Assembly: GCF_023074835.1 (NCBI RefSeq)
Contig: NZ_JALLGW010000001.1
Coordinates: 1,488,001-1,552,000 of the forward strand
Direction of reading: 5' to 3'
DNA length: 64,000 nt
Source of the DNA: Halomarina salina
GTDB lineage: Archaea; Halobacteriota; Halobacteria; Halobacteriales; Haloarculaceae
The position numbers and the translations under genes were made by a program. Below are positions 1 to 9,544 of this stretch, one piece after another. The notes under the pieces were generated by a model, which was given only the letters and a program-made list of their open reading frames with translations, was not told where the DNA came from and searched no databases. Numbering within the stretch: position 1 is the stretch's first letter; every line of letters starts with the position of its first letter.

Positions 1-18
1 GTTCGGAGGTGAGAGTGC

Positions 19-942
19 GTGAGTAATCAAGACACTACTACGAAGCAGTCGGTCATCGCGACGACCCGTCGTCGCTACCGTTCGGTGAAGAACTCGCGGC
101 GGCTCGGCCGCTTCCTCAGCAACCGTCTCAACGTGGTCGGCTTGCTGTTCGTCAGCGTGGTCGTTCTCTCGGCGATCTTCGCACCGGTGATTGCACCGGA
201 GGGACCGAACGAGCAGGACCTGTTCAACCGTCTCGATTCGCCGTCGGTCGACCATCCGATGGGGACCGACCAACTCGGCCGCGACGTCCTCTCACGGCTG
301 CTCTACGGGGCCAGAATCTCGCTGCAGATCTCCCTCGCCGTCGTCGCAATCACGCTCGCTATCGGAACGGCGGTCGGCCTCGTCGCAGGCTACGCAGGCG
401 GGTGGGTAGACGAAGCGTTGATGCGGTTCGTCGACATCTTACTCGCCTTCCCAGGGATACTACTGGCACTCGTCATCGCGGGGATCCTTGGCCCGAACCT
501 GACGAATATCATGATCGCCCTCGCGGTGGTCGGGTGGACGCAGTACGCCCGTATCATTCGTGGGAGCGTCCTGAGTGTCAAACAAGAAGAGTTCGTAAAA
601 GCGGCACAGTTGATGGGAGTCCCACGCAGGCGCATCGTCCTTCGGCACATCCTCCCGAACGTGGTGACGCCGGTCATCGTCCTCGCGACGATGGACATGG
701 CGTACGTCATTCTGGGAACGGCGGGGCTGTCGTTCCTGGGCCTCGGCGCGCAGCCACCGACACCAGAGTGGGGAACGATGCTCTCTCAAGGGCGGAACTT
801 CGTCGACACCGCGTGGTGGGTCGTCAACTTCCCCGGACTCGCCATCATGATCACCGTCCTCGGGTTCAACCTACTAGGGGATGGACTACGCGACGTTCTC
901 GACCCGCGCGACATGGGTGACGTCGAAAACAAGGGTATGTGA
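19..942 (+). CDS. peptide/nickel-type ABC transporter permease (DppC/OppC family)
   Basis: Inner-membrane permease of a peptide-type importer; it forms the transmembrane channel with a second permease that should lie upstream of the window. The 307-residue protein has a cytoplasmic basic N-terminus, a first membrane segment at about residues 38-60 (OppC N-terminal domain) and a five-helix binding-protein-dependent permease core. The cytoplasmic EAA loop lies at about residues 190-212, with the typical ending ILPN. The GTG start is supported by a Shine-Dalgarno sequence, GGAGGTGA at positions 5-12. One base separates its stop from the next ATPase gene, so it is part of a dppCDF-type operon. 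Family assignment is firm; the substrate (di/oligopeptide or another solute) cannot be read from the permease. Confidence 0.93.
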   Translation: MSNQDTTTKQSVIATTRRRYRSVKNSRRLGRFLSNRLNVVGLLFVSVVVLSAIFAPVIAPEGPNEQDLFNRLDSPSVDHPMGTDQLGRDVLSRLLYGARISLQISLAVVAITLAIGTAVGLVAGYAGGWVDEALMRFVDILLAFPGILLALVIAGILGPNLTNIMIALAVVGWTQYARIIRGSVLSVKQEEFVKAAQLMGVPRRRIVLRHILPNVVTPVIVLATMDMAYVILGTAGLSFLGLGAQPPTPEWGTMLSQGRNFVDTAWWVVNFPGLAIMITVLGFNLLGDGLRDVLDPRDMGDVENKGM

Positions 943-943
943 A

Positions 944-1990
944 ATGAGTGAGACACTACTGGAGGTCGAAGACCTCCACACGCGGTTTGCAACGAGAGAA
1001 GGGACAGTCCACGCCGTCGAAGGCGTATCGTTCAGCGTCGATAGGGGTGAAATCGTCGGGGTCGTCGGCGAGAGTGGTTCGGGGAAATCCGTAACGGCTC
1101 GTTCGCTCATCCGCCTCGAAGACCCCGGCTACATCGAGCGGGGTTCAGTTCGGTTCGATGGCATCGAGATGACTGACGCCGATGACCGCACGATTCGTCG
1201 CGTTCGTGGCGATGGGATGGCGATGGTGTTCCAAGACCCGATGGAGACACTGAACCCCGTGTTCTCGATCGGGGAGCAGATCGTCGAGTCCATCAAGGTC
1301 CACGAATCGCCCGAGAAACAGCGGTTGCTCGACTACCTCAACGTTCCCCTGTTCAGTAGCAGGGGGAAACGGAGTCAGATGCGACAGCAGGCTATCGACC
1401 TCATGAGCGAGGTTGGAATCCCGCATCCCGAGACGCGTGTCTCGGCGTACCCCCACGAGTTCTCGGGCGGGATGCGCCAACGCGCGATGCTGGCCATCGC
1501 ACTCGCCAGAGAACCCGACCTCTTGATCGCCGACGAGCCAACGACAGCGCTCGACGTGACGATTCAGGCCGAAATCCTCCAGCGCATTCGCGACCTCAAC
1601 GAAGAGTTGGGGATGGCCGTCCTGATGATCACACACGACCTCGGTGTGGTCGCCGAACTCTGCGACAAGGTCGTGGTCATGTACGGTGGTCAGGTGATGG
1701 AAGAGGGGCCCGTCGAAGACGTGCTGACGAACCCGAAACACCCGTACACGGAATCACTGCTCGGGTGCATGCCACAGACGTGTGACCGAGGGGAGCCACT
1801 GAACGTCATCGAAGGCAGAGTCCCGTCGATGGTCGGTGAACCCACTGGTTGCCCGTTCGCTAGTCGATGCTGGTGCTCGTCTGAGAGCTGTACTACCGGG
1901 GACCTACCGACAGAACGGGTTGGAGAGGACCATACCTCGCGCTGTCATCACGTCGAAGAACTCAGCGAACCGATGGAGGCCGACCAGTGA
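944..1990 (+). CDS. peptide-type ABC transporter ATPase (DppD/OppD family)
   Basis: First of two ATPases that energise the importer. The 348-residue protein has a Walker A motif GESGSGKS at about residues 42-49, an ABC signature FSGGMRQR near 172, and Walker B LLIADEP near 188. A C-terminal oligopeptide/dipeptide-transporter extension ends in the cysteine-containing stretch CPFASRC typical of OppD/OppF. The ATG at 944 is preferred over earlier in-frame starts because those would overlap the permease gene by more than 60 bases. The stop overlaps the next ATPase start by four bases (translational coupling). Confidence 0.93.
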   Translation: MSETLLEVEDLHTRFATREGTVHAVEGVSFSVDRGEIVGVVGESGSGKSVTARSLIRLEDPGYIERGSVRFDGIEMTDADDRTIRRVRGDGMAMVFQDPMETLNPVFSIGEQIVESIKVHESPEKQRLLDYLNVPLFSSRGKRSQMRQQAIDLMSEVGIPHPETRVSAYPHEFSGGMRQRAMLAIALAREPDLLIADEPTTALDVTIQAEILQRIRDLNEELGMAVLMITHDLGVVAELCDKVVVMYGGQVMEEGPVEDVLTNPKHPYTESLLGCMPQTCDRGEPLNVIEGRVPSMVGEPTGCPFASRCWCSSESCTTGDLPTERVGEDHTSRCHHVEELSEPMEADQ

Positions 1991-2991
1991 CACGGCCTAT
2001 CGTCGAGATCGACGACGTCGTCAAACGATTCCCTGTCGACGATTCACTCTTTGCGAAGCTCCTCGGTAACGACACGTACGTCACTGCAGTCGACGGCGTG
2101 TCACTCTCTATCGAACCCGGTGAGACGCTCGCGTTGGTCGGCGAATCCGGTTCTGGGAAGTCGACGCTCGCCAACTTGGTCACCGGCCTTCACGCACCGA
2201 CAAGCGGGACGATACGATTCGAAGGCGAGGCTGTCGGAGAGGCAACCACCCGAGACAAAGAGACCCTCGCGGCCATCGGAATGGTGTTCCAGAATCCCCG
2301 TGGGAGTCTCGACTCTCGACACACTATCGAGCAGATAATCGCTGAACCACTCAAGGCCCGTGGCTGGTCCGCATCTGAGCGTGAGCAGAAAGTCGAGTCC
2401 CTCATCGAACGGGTGAATCTCTCGCAGGCATATCTCTCGAGACATCCCCACGAACTCTCGGGCGGTGAAGCCCAGCGGGTTGCTATCGCTCGAGCCATCG
2501 CTCTCAACCCGCGATTGATCGTTCTCGACGAACCTGTGAGCGCCCTTGACGTGAGCGTCCAGGCCAAGATCGTCAACCTGCTGATGGAGCTTCAAGAGGA
2601 CTTGAATCTGACGTACCTGTTCATCGCGCACGACCTCAACGTCGTCGAGCACATCGCAGACCGGATTGCGGTCATGTACCTCGGCCAGCTCATGGAACTC
2701 GCCCCGACGGAGGCACTCTTCACACAGACGAGCCATCCCTACACGGAGACCCTTCTCTCTGCGATTCCGAGTGTCGACCCGACGACCCAGAAAGAGCGGG
2801 TAATCCTCGATGGAGATATCCCGAGTCCAATCAACACGCCTAGCGGCTGCGTGTTCCATACCCGTTGTCCACTGGCAGACGAGCAATGTGCGACTCAAAC
2901 ACCAGTGCCCGAGGATATTGGAGAGTCCACTTCGTGGTGTCACTATGCCACCGAATTTACCAATGATGAGAAACAGATTGCAGGGCGGTGA
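1987..2991 (+). CDS. peptide-type ABC transporter ATPase (DppF/OppF family)
   Basis: Second ATPase of the importer, 334 residues. Walker [10 protein letters not shown], signature LSGGEAQRV and Walker B LIVLDEP are all intact. The C-terminal OppF extension includes the cysteines of CVFHTRCPLADEQC. It starts with GTG, overlapping the dppD-like stop by four bases, and ends three bases before the following small gene, so all four genes from 19 to 3474 are probably co-transcribed. Heterodimer formation with the preceding ATPase is the norm in this family. Confidence 0.93.
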   Translation: MTRPIVEIDDVVKRFPVDDSLFAKLLGNDTYVTAVDGVSLSIEPGETLALVGESGSGKSTLANLVTGLHAPTSGTIRFEGEAVGEATTRDKETLAAIGMVFQNPRGSLDSRHTIEQIIAEPLKARGWSASEREQKVESLIERVNLSQAYLSRHPHELSGGEAQRVAIARAIALNPRLIVLDEPVSALDVSVQAKIVNLLMELQEDLNLTYLFIAHDLNVVEHIADRIAVMYLGQLMELAPTEALFTQTSHPYTETLLSAIPSVDPTTQKERVILDGDIPSPINTPSGCVFHTRCPLADEQCATQTPVPEDIGESTSWCHYATEFTNDEKQIAGR

Positions 2992-2994
2992 GCG

Positions 2995-3474
2995 ATGAAT
3001 AACGACGATTCAGAGGCCACAGAAGGTTCGATAGAGCCTGCTGAGGAGGCCCTCCCACCAGAGAAACTCAACTATCCCGAATTCGTCTTCGAAGAAGGGG
3101 AAATCGATGCCGACGGCGGGTTCGACCTCACACAGGGGATGAAGAGAGAGGAGATGGTCTCGTGGCTTCGTGACCTCGCGGACGGGCTAGAGAGCCACGA
3201 CGTCGCCGTCGAGTCGCCGGATGGTCACGTGACGTTTGGCGTCGGGACCGGCGACGTCAGGATGCAGTTCGACCCCGACGAGAACCATCGCGGGACGCTT
3301 TCTGTCGAGTTCGGACTGAAGGCCAAAGCGATGTTCGTATCGGACGACCCAACGAGCCGAAAAACCGGTGCGCGTGGGAAGACGGGGTTCATTCCACTGT
3401 CGATGCTCACAGACGACAAGCCACCCGAGTCCTACAGATGTTATAGTTGGATTCGGGACCCGACAGACCCGTAG
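2995..3474 (+). CDS. amphi-Trp domain-containing small acidic protein
   Basis: A 159-residue soluble acidic protein with no signal peptide or membrane segment. The middle (about residues 45-115) starts with KREEMVSWLRDLADGL, followed by alternating short beta strands. This pattern matches the amphi-Trp domain found in small haloarchaeal and bacterial proteins of unknown function. The N-terminal 30 residues and the C-terminal tail are probably disordered. It begins three bases after the dppF-like gene, so it may be co-transcribed with the importer, but nothing ties it functionally to transport. The domain name is a recognition call; no function is known. Confidence 0.65.
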   Translation: MNNDDSEATEGSIEPAEEALPPEKLNYPEFVFEEGEIDADGGFDLTQGMKREEMVSWLRDLADGLESHDVAVESPDGHVTFGVGTGDVRMQFDPDENHRGTLSVEFGLKAKAMFVSDDPTSRKTGARGKTGFIPLSMLTDDKPPESYRCYSWIRDPTDP

Positions 3475-3766
3475 TCGGTTCACGCAGACTAGTCGACTCC
3501 TTTGAGAATGGGATCCCGAAGAACATCGCCAACAGGGCGTAGGTGAGCGACGAGAGATGAGAGTCCGACTGTCGGTGCTAACCACCCTACTGGAGCGATC
3601 CCATCGATCAACGTCGTCGTGATTCTTTCCCCGACTGTAATATTGCATTCTTTGAAGTAATGGGATGCAGAATTTATTCCATCTCTAATACTTTCCCTCC
3701 AGAGGCTCTGTGTGGTGAGGACATCATCGCCTTATCAGGGAGGCCGATCTCACCTACCTCCCCGAG

Positions 3767-4486
3767 TTAGAGGAAGTCGTTGACGTTGAGGCCGCCACTC
3801 TCGCCGTGGCCGCCGTCGCCGCCCTCGTCGGGGTTGGCCTCCTCGTAGGGTTGGAGGAGGACGAACCCGTCGGGGGTGGCGAACTCCAGCTGGAACGTCT
3901 CACCCGACGAGCGCCCGAGGAAGCTCTTGACGTTCAGGTCGTGGTTCGCACTCGGGGAGACGTTCGCACTCCAGGCGACCGTCGCGTTCGGGTCGGTCCG
4001 GACCGGCGTCGGCACGACGAGCGGTTCGCCGTGGGTCGTGATGGCGATGTGGCCCGGTCCGCTGAGGTAGACGTTGAACAGTCCACCGGAGGACGCACCA
4101 GCGATGGAGTTCAGCATCTTGATCTCCCAGCCCACGGTGTCTTCGAACGCGAGGACGTCGTTCCCGTTCACGCTGATCTCGTCGTCGGCGTCGAGGGAGA
4201 GAATCTGGACCTCCTTGCCCTGGTCGGCGAGATAGAGGTGCCCGGCTCCCGACGCCTGCATCATCACGCCGCCTTCGCCCGTCACCTTTCGCTTGAGCAT
4301 GCCAGTGAGGCCGCTGCTGGCGGACTTGCGTTCGAAGGCGATGTCGCCGGTGTAGCCGATCATCGACCCCGCCTTGCACATGACGCTCCCGTCCAGGTCG
4401 ACGTCGAGGAGCTTCGAACTCTCCAGTTCGAACGTTTCGACGGTCTCGCGGGGTTCGTGCGACGCCACGAACTCGTCGAGGTTCAT
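3767..4486 (-). CDS. AIM24 family protein
   Basis: 239-residue beta-rich protein of the AIM24/DUF124 family (named for a mitochondrial biogenesis protein), widespread in bacteria and archaea without a defined biochemical role. Family features include the start MNLDEF, repeated beta-strand blocks, the glycine-rich GAGHLYLAD stretch, and a region (LNSIAGASSGGLFNVYLSGP) typical of the family core. The ATG at 4486 is chosen because GGAGGGG lies just upstream on the minus strand and the in-frame extension to 4684 is arginine-rich and non-conserved in style. It is transcribed against its left neighbour and separated by 1.3 kb from the next gene, so it is probably monocistronic. Confidence 0.85.
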   Translation of the reverse strand: MNLDEFVASHEPRETVETFELESSKLLDVDLDGSVMCKAGSMIGYTGDIAFERKSASSGLTGMLKRKVTGEGGVMMQASGAGHLYLADQGKEVQILSLDADDEISVNGNDVLAFEDTVGWEIKMLNSIAGASSGGLFNVYLSGPGHIAITTHGEPLVVPTPVRTDPNATVAWSANVSPSANHDLNVKSFLGRSSGETFQLEFATPDGFVLLQPYEEANPDEGGDGGHGESGGLNVNDFL

Positions 4487-5795
4487 TCGCACCCCTCCAC
4501 GTCGGCGACCGAACTCGCCCGCGGCTCTGTCCGGGCCCTGCCCGGTGTCGACTCGGCCGCTCGTCCTGTGGGTGCAGTTCCGTCCGTTACGGCCATCGAG
4601 AGTGTCGCGTGTCTCATAGTTCACTCCGCCGCTCCCGTGACTACCCACCGGTCGGAGCGGACCGCTCCCCCGATCGACTGTCACGTAGGGCGGATAGTGA
4701 CAGGGGAGGGGGAGACCAATTATAGTCGACTATCGACCCGTGTTCACGCCGTGAACAGCGTGTTCGACCGGTCGCCGACCTCCTCCTCGAAGCCGTGGAG
4801 TCGCCCACCGCCGCACTATCGAGCGCTCACGCTCCCACCGCGCTCGCCGACTCGATAACCGAACTGGAGTGGCCTGATTGCCGACTGTCATCTGTCGAAC
4901 CCCGACGTGTCACCCCCCTCGATGGTACCCCGGTCTGCCCGGAGATGACAACTTTAGAAGTTTCTTCCCAGTATTCTCCTGGTTTATGACTGGGGCGTCG
5001 GAGGACTCTCGCGACTACAGAGAGAAGAGTGCAGGTGAAGTCGGCGGTGCAGCCGGCCGTTCGTGGAACGTATCGAATGCACGAGGGGCGCACAGTCCAT
5101 AAATTCACGATATGAGACAGTTAAAATCGAAACGAGACGTTCGACAGTATATACGCTCTTCTATTTCCGACTTGACCATCGGAAGTTCGAATTCGTCCTA
5201 AAAGATTCACTTCCGGATTCGGTGGTGCGTACTGCCGACGCTCGTCTCGAACCGCACCGGCGAGCAACTGCTCGTTGAAGCCGACGAACGGGTCGTCGAT
5301 TGGCTGCTGAACACGTTCCGACACCTCTCAGACAGTACTCTACCCCTGGAGCCAATCGTGGCCATCGGTGCCAAGAGTGCGAATGCCGCTACCGCGACGA
5401 CCCGGCCGCCCGACTCCATCCATGACGCGATCGCCGATAGCGACCGACTCATCTCGCTCTGCGAAGCAAGCGAGCAACTATTTATGAACACAAAGCCTGG
5501 GTACTGTCGATTCGGAGGCCGGGGAGGACCACCACGCCTCAGTTCTGAGCGTCTCCGACGTGGGGAGTCGTCACCCAGGGACATCGCTGAGTGGTGAATA
5601 CCTCACCGTGATTCGAACCGCTGAGACAGAAGAACGAAGCAGCGGTCGATTGGAGGTACCGACTGGGTGGCAGTGCTCAGCGACACGTTCCACGCCCCCG
5701 AGGATTCCCCCCGGCGAGAGGCGGTGAACGACGCCTCCAGTATCCCGACCGGTGCAGCGGTGCCGTGGGGGTCACGCGTCGGTGCGCCGAGCGGG
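4487..5795. other. 1.3-kb gap without a convincing gene
   Basis: No frame on either strand shows the acidic, GC-third-position signature of its neighbours over a useful length. A perfect 12-base palindrome ATAGTCGACTAT lies at 4722-4733 beside AT-rich sequence that could hold the AIM24 promoter on the minus strand. From about 5240 to 5597 (+) one frame reads fairly protein-like (GEQLLVEADERVVDWLL and SDRLISLCEASEQLF) but lacks a sensible start and ends in arginine-rich sequence; it may be gene debris. Stretches around 4930-5220 are AT-richer than the surroundings. Confidence 0.5.
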
Positions 5796-6563
5796 TCACT
5801 GCGCGAGGTATCCCCCATCGACGACGAACGACTGGCCGGTGACGAAGCGGGCGTAATCCGACGCCAGGAACGTCGTCATCGCACCGATATCCGCTGGGGT
5901 GCCCAGATAGGGGAGTGGCGTCTGCGACTCGAACGCTTCCCGGCGCTGTTCGTCGGCGAGCGCGTCTCGGGTCAGTTCCGTTTCTACCACGCCTGGGCAG
6001 ACTGCGTTGACCTGAATCGGCACGTCGGCGTAGTCGAGCGCGAGCGACCGCGTCAACGATACGACGCCGCCCTTCGACGCGACGTACGCCGGCTTCCGGC
6101 GCTGGGCGACGAACGCGAGTTGCGACGCCACGTTGACGATGCGCGGCGCAGGACTCTCCTTCAGATACTCGACGGCGTGGTGTGCACCGTTGTAGACCCC
6201 CGTCAGGTTGGTGTCGAGTACCGCCTGCCACTCCTCGGGGTCGGTCTCCACCACCGACCCCTCGTGGGAGATGCCGGCGTTGTTGACGAGCACGTCGAGA
6301 CCGCCGTAGGTGTCGACGGTCGTCTCGACGAGTTCGGCGACGTCGTCGCCGTCCGCGACGTCCGTCTCGACGAACTCCGCGTCTCCTCCCTCGGCGCTGA
6401 TGCGCTCGACGGTCGTCCGGTCGGCGTCGGTCGGGGGGTCGCGCGTGACGTCGGCGACGACGACCCGAGCGTTCGATTCGGCGAGCGTCGTCGCGATGCC
6501 GCGACCGATGCCCGCGCTTCCACCAGTGACGATAGCTGTCCGGTCGGAGAGATCGATGTGCAT
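5796..6563 (-). CDS. SDR family NAD(P)-dependent oxidoreductase
   Basis: 255-residue classical short-chain dehydrogenase. It has the cofactor motif TGGSAGIGRG at about residues 14-23, NNAG near 92, the catalytic Ser in NVASQ and the Tyr/Lys pair in YVASK, and the usual C-terminal TGQSFVVDGG. It probably interconverts a hydroxy and an oxo group on an intermediate of the pathway encoded by the same-strand genes upstream (LeuCD-like, lyase, CoA-transferase). The ATG at 6563 begins the canonical Rossmann N-terminus; longer upstream reading is out-of-frame shadow of leuD. Last gene of the minus-strand block, 140 bases after the leuD-like gene. The substrate cannot be inferred. Confidence 0.92.
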   Translation of the reverse strand: MHIDLSDRTAIVTGGSAGIGRGIATTLAESNARVVVADVTRDPPTDADRTTVERISAEGGDAEFVETDVADGDDVAELVETTVDTYGGLDVLVNNAGISHEGSVVETDPEEWQAVLDTNLTGVYNGAHHAVEYLKESPAPRIVNVASQLAFVAQRRKPAYVASKGGVVSLTRSLALDYADVPIQVNAVCPGVVETELTRDALADEQRREAFESQTPLPYLGTPADIGAMTTFLASDYARFVTGQSFVVDGGYLAQ

Positions 6564-6703
6564 CCTCGACGGTACCAGCGCGGCGAGCGGTCGAAAGCTT
6601 TGGGAGGCTCGTCGGTCTGCGGTCTGCAGCCGTGGGAGTCGTGAGGAGTCACAGCAGCGGTGACGAACCGCGGGGGCCGAGCCACGGAGTCCGGCGCTCG
6701 CGC

Positions 6704-7216
6704 TTATCCCTGCAACTTGGCGCGCGTGTAGGGTTTCAGTCCGCCCTGTTCGACGATGGACTGGAGGAACTCCGGCAGTGACTCCGCCTCGTACTCCTCG
6801 TCCCGCGTGTGATTGACGATGGTCCCGGTCGCGAGCTCCATGTGGATGTCGTCGCCGTCCCGGATGCGTCCTGCCTCCGGGCTGATGAGGACCGGGAGGC
6901 CGAGATTGATCGCGTTCCGGAAGAAGATGCGGGCGAACGACTCCGCGACCACTCCCGCGACACCGGCCCCGACGAGCGAGAGCGGGGCCTGTTCGCGCGA
7001 CGACCCGCTGCCGAAGTTCTCGCCACCGACGACGAACGCTCCTGGTTGTACCTCCCGGGAGAACGCCGGACGGAGGTCCTCGAAGGTGTGCTCGGCTAGC
7101 TCTCCGGCCTCGCTGGAGACGATGAACCGCGACGGGATGATCTGGTCGGTGTCGATGTCGTCGCCGAACACCCACGCACGGGCGGGCTTCGACGGGTCCT
7201 GTGCATCGTCGGTCAT
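6704..7216 (-). CDS. 3-isopropylmalate dehydratase-like small subunit (LeuD family)
   Basis: Swivelling small subunit (170 residues) of an aconitase-superfamily hydro-lyase. The N-terminal VFGDDIDTDQIIPSRF and the later GSGSSREQAP are the hallmark substrate-binding sequences of LeuD/HacB-type subunits. Its start overlaps the large-subunit stop by four bases, so the two are co-translated. In leucine synthesis the pair isomerises isopropylmalate; relatives hydrate citraconate, homoaconitate or dimethylmaleate. There is no leuA/leuB next to it, only a CoA-transferase and an HMG-CoA-lyase-like gene, so a catabolic hydratase on a C5-C6 unsaturated diacid is the better inference. Confidence 0.88.
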   Translation of the reverse strand: MTDDAQDPSKPARAWVFGDDIDTDQIIPSRFIVSSEAGELAEHTFEDLRPAFSREVQPGAFVVGGENFGSGSSREQAPLSLVGAGVAGVVAESFARIFFRNAINLGLPVLISPEAGRIRDGDDIHMELATGTIVNHTRDEEYEAESLPEFLQSIVEQGGLKPYTRAKLQG

Positions 7217-8538
7217 GGCCGAGCCCCCTGGGCGAGTGCCACGTCGTCGAACCGCTTCGTCTCGACACGGCGCGGGTCTGTAATCTCACCGTACAGTGCC
7301 GAGGCGCCGACCGTCGCCGGACTGGCCAGATACACCTCGGAGTCCATCGACCCCTCGCGACCGGGGAAGTTGCGGTTCGCGGTCGCGAGACAGACGTCGC
7401 CGTCCCCGAGGACGCCCTGGTGGTAGCCCGCGCAGGGTCCACACCCGGCGCTCTGGACGACCGCACCGGCGTCGACGAATGTCGTCAGGACCCCCGTTTC
7501 GAGCATCTTCTGGTAGACGGCGCCCGACGCGGGGACGACGACCATCCGCACGTCCGGTGGGAGTTCTTCGCCCTCGATGATGTCGGCGACGACCTGCATG
7601 TCCTCGAATCGGCCGTTCGTGCAGGTTCCGACGAACAGCTGGTCGACCGCCGTCCCCTCGACCTCGCCGATGTCGACGGCGTTCTCCGGGTTCGACGGGA
7701 CCGACACCTGCGGGGCGATCTCCTCCGCACGATAGCGGTGGACGGCCTCGTACTCGGCGTCCGAATCCGAGTGCAACGCGGGGTCCTCGACGTCGATGTC
7801 CGGTGGACTGCCGGTCTCGGCTTCGAGGTATCGCGCGGTCCGCTCGTCGGGTTCGACGATGCCGGCCTTGCCGCCCATCTCGATGGCCATGTTCGTCAGG
7901 ACGAACCGCTCGTGAATCGGGAGGTCCTCGATAGTGCTCCCGCCGTACTCGGCCGCCATGTACGTACAGCCCGCGAACCCGACGTCGCCGATGAACTTCA
8001 GGATGAGGTCCTTGGCGTAGACGGCGTCCGGGAGGTCACCCTCGACCTCGAAGCGCTTCGTCTCGGGGACGCGAAACCAGAGTTCGCCGGTCGCCAGCGC
8101 CGTCCCGAGGTCTGTCGACCCGACGCCGGTCCCGAACGCGCCCAACCCGCCGTAGGACGTCGAGTGGGAGTCGGCACCGATGACGAGGTCGCCCGGTCCG
8201 ACGTGGCCCTCCTCGACGAGGACCTGGTGGCAGATGCCGTCGCCGACGTCGTACTGGTGGGCACCGTGTTCGGCGGCGAACTCCCGGAGCGCGTTGTGGT
8301 TGTTCGCCGCCTGGACCCCGTCGGCGGGGGCGTGATGGTCTATCGTGAACACCGTCTGCTCGGGCGCGAACAGCGACCCCTCGCCGTCGGTCACCTCGTC
8401 GAACGTTCGAAACGCTAGCGGTCCCGTGATGTCGTGGGCCATCGCCACGTCGATGTCCGCCTCGACGTAGTCGCCAGCACGAACGTCACGCCCGGACTTC
8501 TCCGAGAGCTGTTTTTCCGCGAAGGTCTTCCCAGTCAT
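7213..8538 (-). CDS. 3-isopropylmalate dehydratase/aconitase-family large subunit (LeuC family)
   Basis: 441-residue Fe-S subunit. Family features are the N-terminal TFAEKQLSEKSG, the DHH of FTIDHHAPADG, GADSHSTSYGGLGAFGTGVGS, and cysteine motifs LFVGTCTNGR and SAGCGPCAGYHQG that supply the three [4Fe-4S] ligands. NRNFPGREGS near the C-terminus is also typical. All catalytic elements appear intact. Start ATG at 8538 gives the usual N-terminus. It is co-translated with the LeuD-like subunit and follows the lyase gene after 58 bases. By neighbourhood it probably hydrates or dehydrates a methyl-substituted dicarboxylate (for example citraconate/citramalate) rather than serving leucine synthesis; this is inference. 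Confidence 0.88.
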   Translation of the reverse strand: MTGKTFAEKQLSEKSGRDVRAGDYVEADIDVAMAHDITGPLAFRTFDEVTDGEGSLFAPEQTVFTIDHHAPADGVQAANNHNALREFAAEHGAHQYDVGDGICHQVLVEEGHVGPGDLVIGADSHSTSYGGLGAFGTGVGSTDLGTALATGELWFRVPETKRFEVEGDLPDAVYAKDLILKFIGDVGFAGCTYMAAEYGGSTIEDLPIHERFVLTNMAIEMGGKAGIVEPDERTARYLEAETGSPPDIDVEDPALHSDSDAEYEAVHRYRAEEIAPQVSVPSNPENAVDIGEVEGTAVDQLFVGTCTNGRFEDMQVVADIIEGEELPPDVRMVVVPASGAVYQKMLETGVLTTFVDAGAVVQSAGCGPCAGYHQGVLGDGDVCLATANRNFPGREGSMDSEVYLASPATVGASALYGEITDPRRVETKRFDDVALAQGARP

Positions 8539-8596
8539 GGTCGAATCGTAGCCGTGTTCCGGCCGGCCAACGGGCGAGATAGTGTGTGGGGAGTCA

Positions 8597-9544
8597 TCAA
8601 TCGTTCGCCTCCTCGACTGTCTCCAGCACGCGCTCCACGGTACCGCCCATGAGCACGTGACTCGTCGCGCCCAGCCCGAGTGCCTCGCTGACGTGGTGAG
8701 CGACCGCCTCGACCCGGTCGGGGTCGGCGCTCGTCTCGATACCCATCGCCGTGAGCATCTGGACGAGGTCCTCGGTCGGCGTGTTGCCGACTCCCGCCAT
8801 CCCCTCTGGAAGCACGACCCCTCCACCGAGGCCACAGACCGAACTGTCGAACCGGTCGACCCCGGCCTGCATCGCAGCGAGCGTGTTGGCGAGGCTCATC
8901 CCGTTCGTGTCGTGGAGGTGCAGTCCGTACGTCGTGTCCGGCCAGCGCTCCATGATCGTCGAGAACAGGTCGGTGACCTGAACGGGGTTGGCCAGTCCCA
9001 TCGTGGTCGCCAGCGTCACCTCGTCGACGCCTGCCTCGACCGCCCGTTCGACGACCCGTTCGGTCGCTGCGGGGTCGATGCGGCCCTCGTACGGGCAGTA
9101 GAAACTCGTGCCGATGCCGGCCTCGACGGTCACGTCGGTCCCGTCGGCGAGGTCGACGATAGCGTCTACCTCCTCCAGGATGTCGTCGACCGTCATGTTC
9201 TGGTTCTTCCGACTGTAGCTCTCGCTGACCGTGATGAGCGCGTTCACCTTGTCGACGTCCGCGTCGAGCGCCCGTTCCATGCCGACCGCGTTGGGCACGA
9301 GCGCCCGGTAGGTCGTGTCTGGGTTCCGGTCGATACGTGCGGCCACCTCGTCGGCGTCCCGGAGCGTCGGGACGGCGTCGGGGTGTGTGAACGAGGTTAT
9401 CTCGATCTCGTCGACGCCGGTCGAGGAGAGGCGGTCGATGATGTCGACTTTCTCGTCGGTCGGGACGAACTCGTCGAGCCGCTGGAACCCGTCGCGCGGG
9501 AGCATCTCGACGAGCGTGACGTCCTCCGGGAGGTCGAGCGCCAC
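8597..9544 (-). CDS. HMG-CoA-lyase-like DRE-TIM enzyme lacking the canonical lyase cysteine
   Basis: 315-residue TIM-barrel protein of the hydroxymethylglutaryl-CoA lyase group. It has EMLPRDGFQ near residue 13 (the metal/catalytic Arg-Asp loop), EITSFTHPDAVP near 48, and a metal-binding HLHDTNG. In true HMG-CoA lyases the glycine-rich loop reads GLGGCPYA with an essential Cys; here the sequence is GLGGGVVLPEG, with Gly at about residue 242. The following GNTPTEDLVQML is kept. Substrate or mechanism therefore probably differs; a related 3-hydroxyacyl-CoA such as citramalyl-CoA would fit the neighbours. It starts with GTG immediately after the CoA-transferase stop. Confidence 0.85.
   Translation of the reverse strand: MALDLPEDVTLVEMLPRDGFQRLDEFVPTDEKVDIIDRLSSTGVDEIEITSFTHPDAVPTLRDADEVAARIDRNPDTTYRALVPNAVGMERALDADVDKVNALITVSESYSRKNQNMTVDDILEEVDAIVDLADGTDVTVEAGIGTSFYCPYEGRIDPAATERVVERAVEAGVDEVTLATTMGLANPVQVTDLFSTIMERWPDTTYGLHLHDTNGMSLANTLAAMQAGVDRFDSSVCGLGGGVVLPEGMAGVGNTPTEDLVQMLTAMGIETSADPDRVEAVAHHVSEALGLGATSHVLMGGTVERVLETVEEAND

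Noticed and set aside
5220-5597. Possible plus-strand gene with protein-like middle
   Set aside because: No start with promoter or RBS, Arg/Gly-rich end, no recognised motif; mentioned only as debris in the gap.
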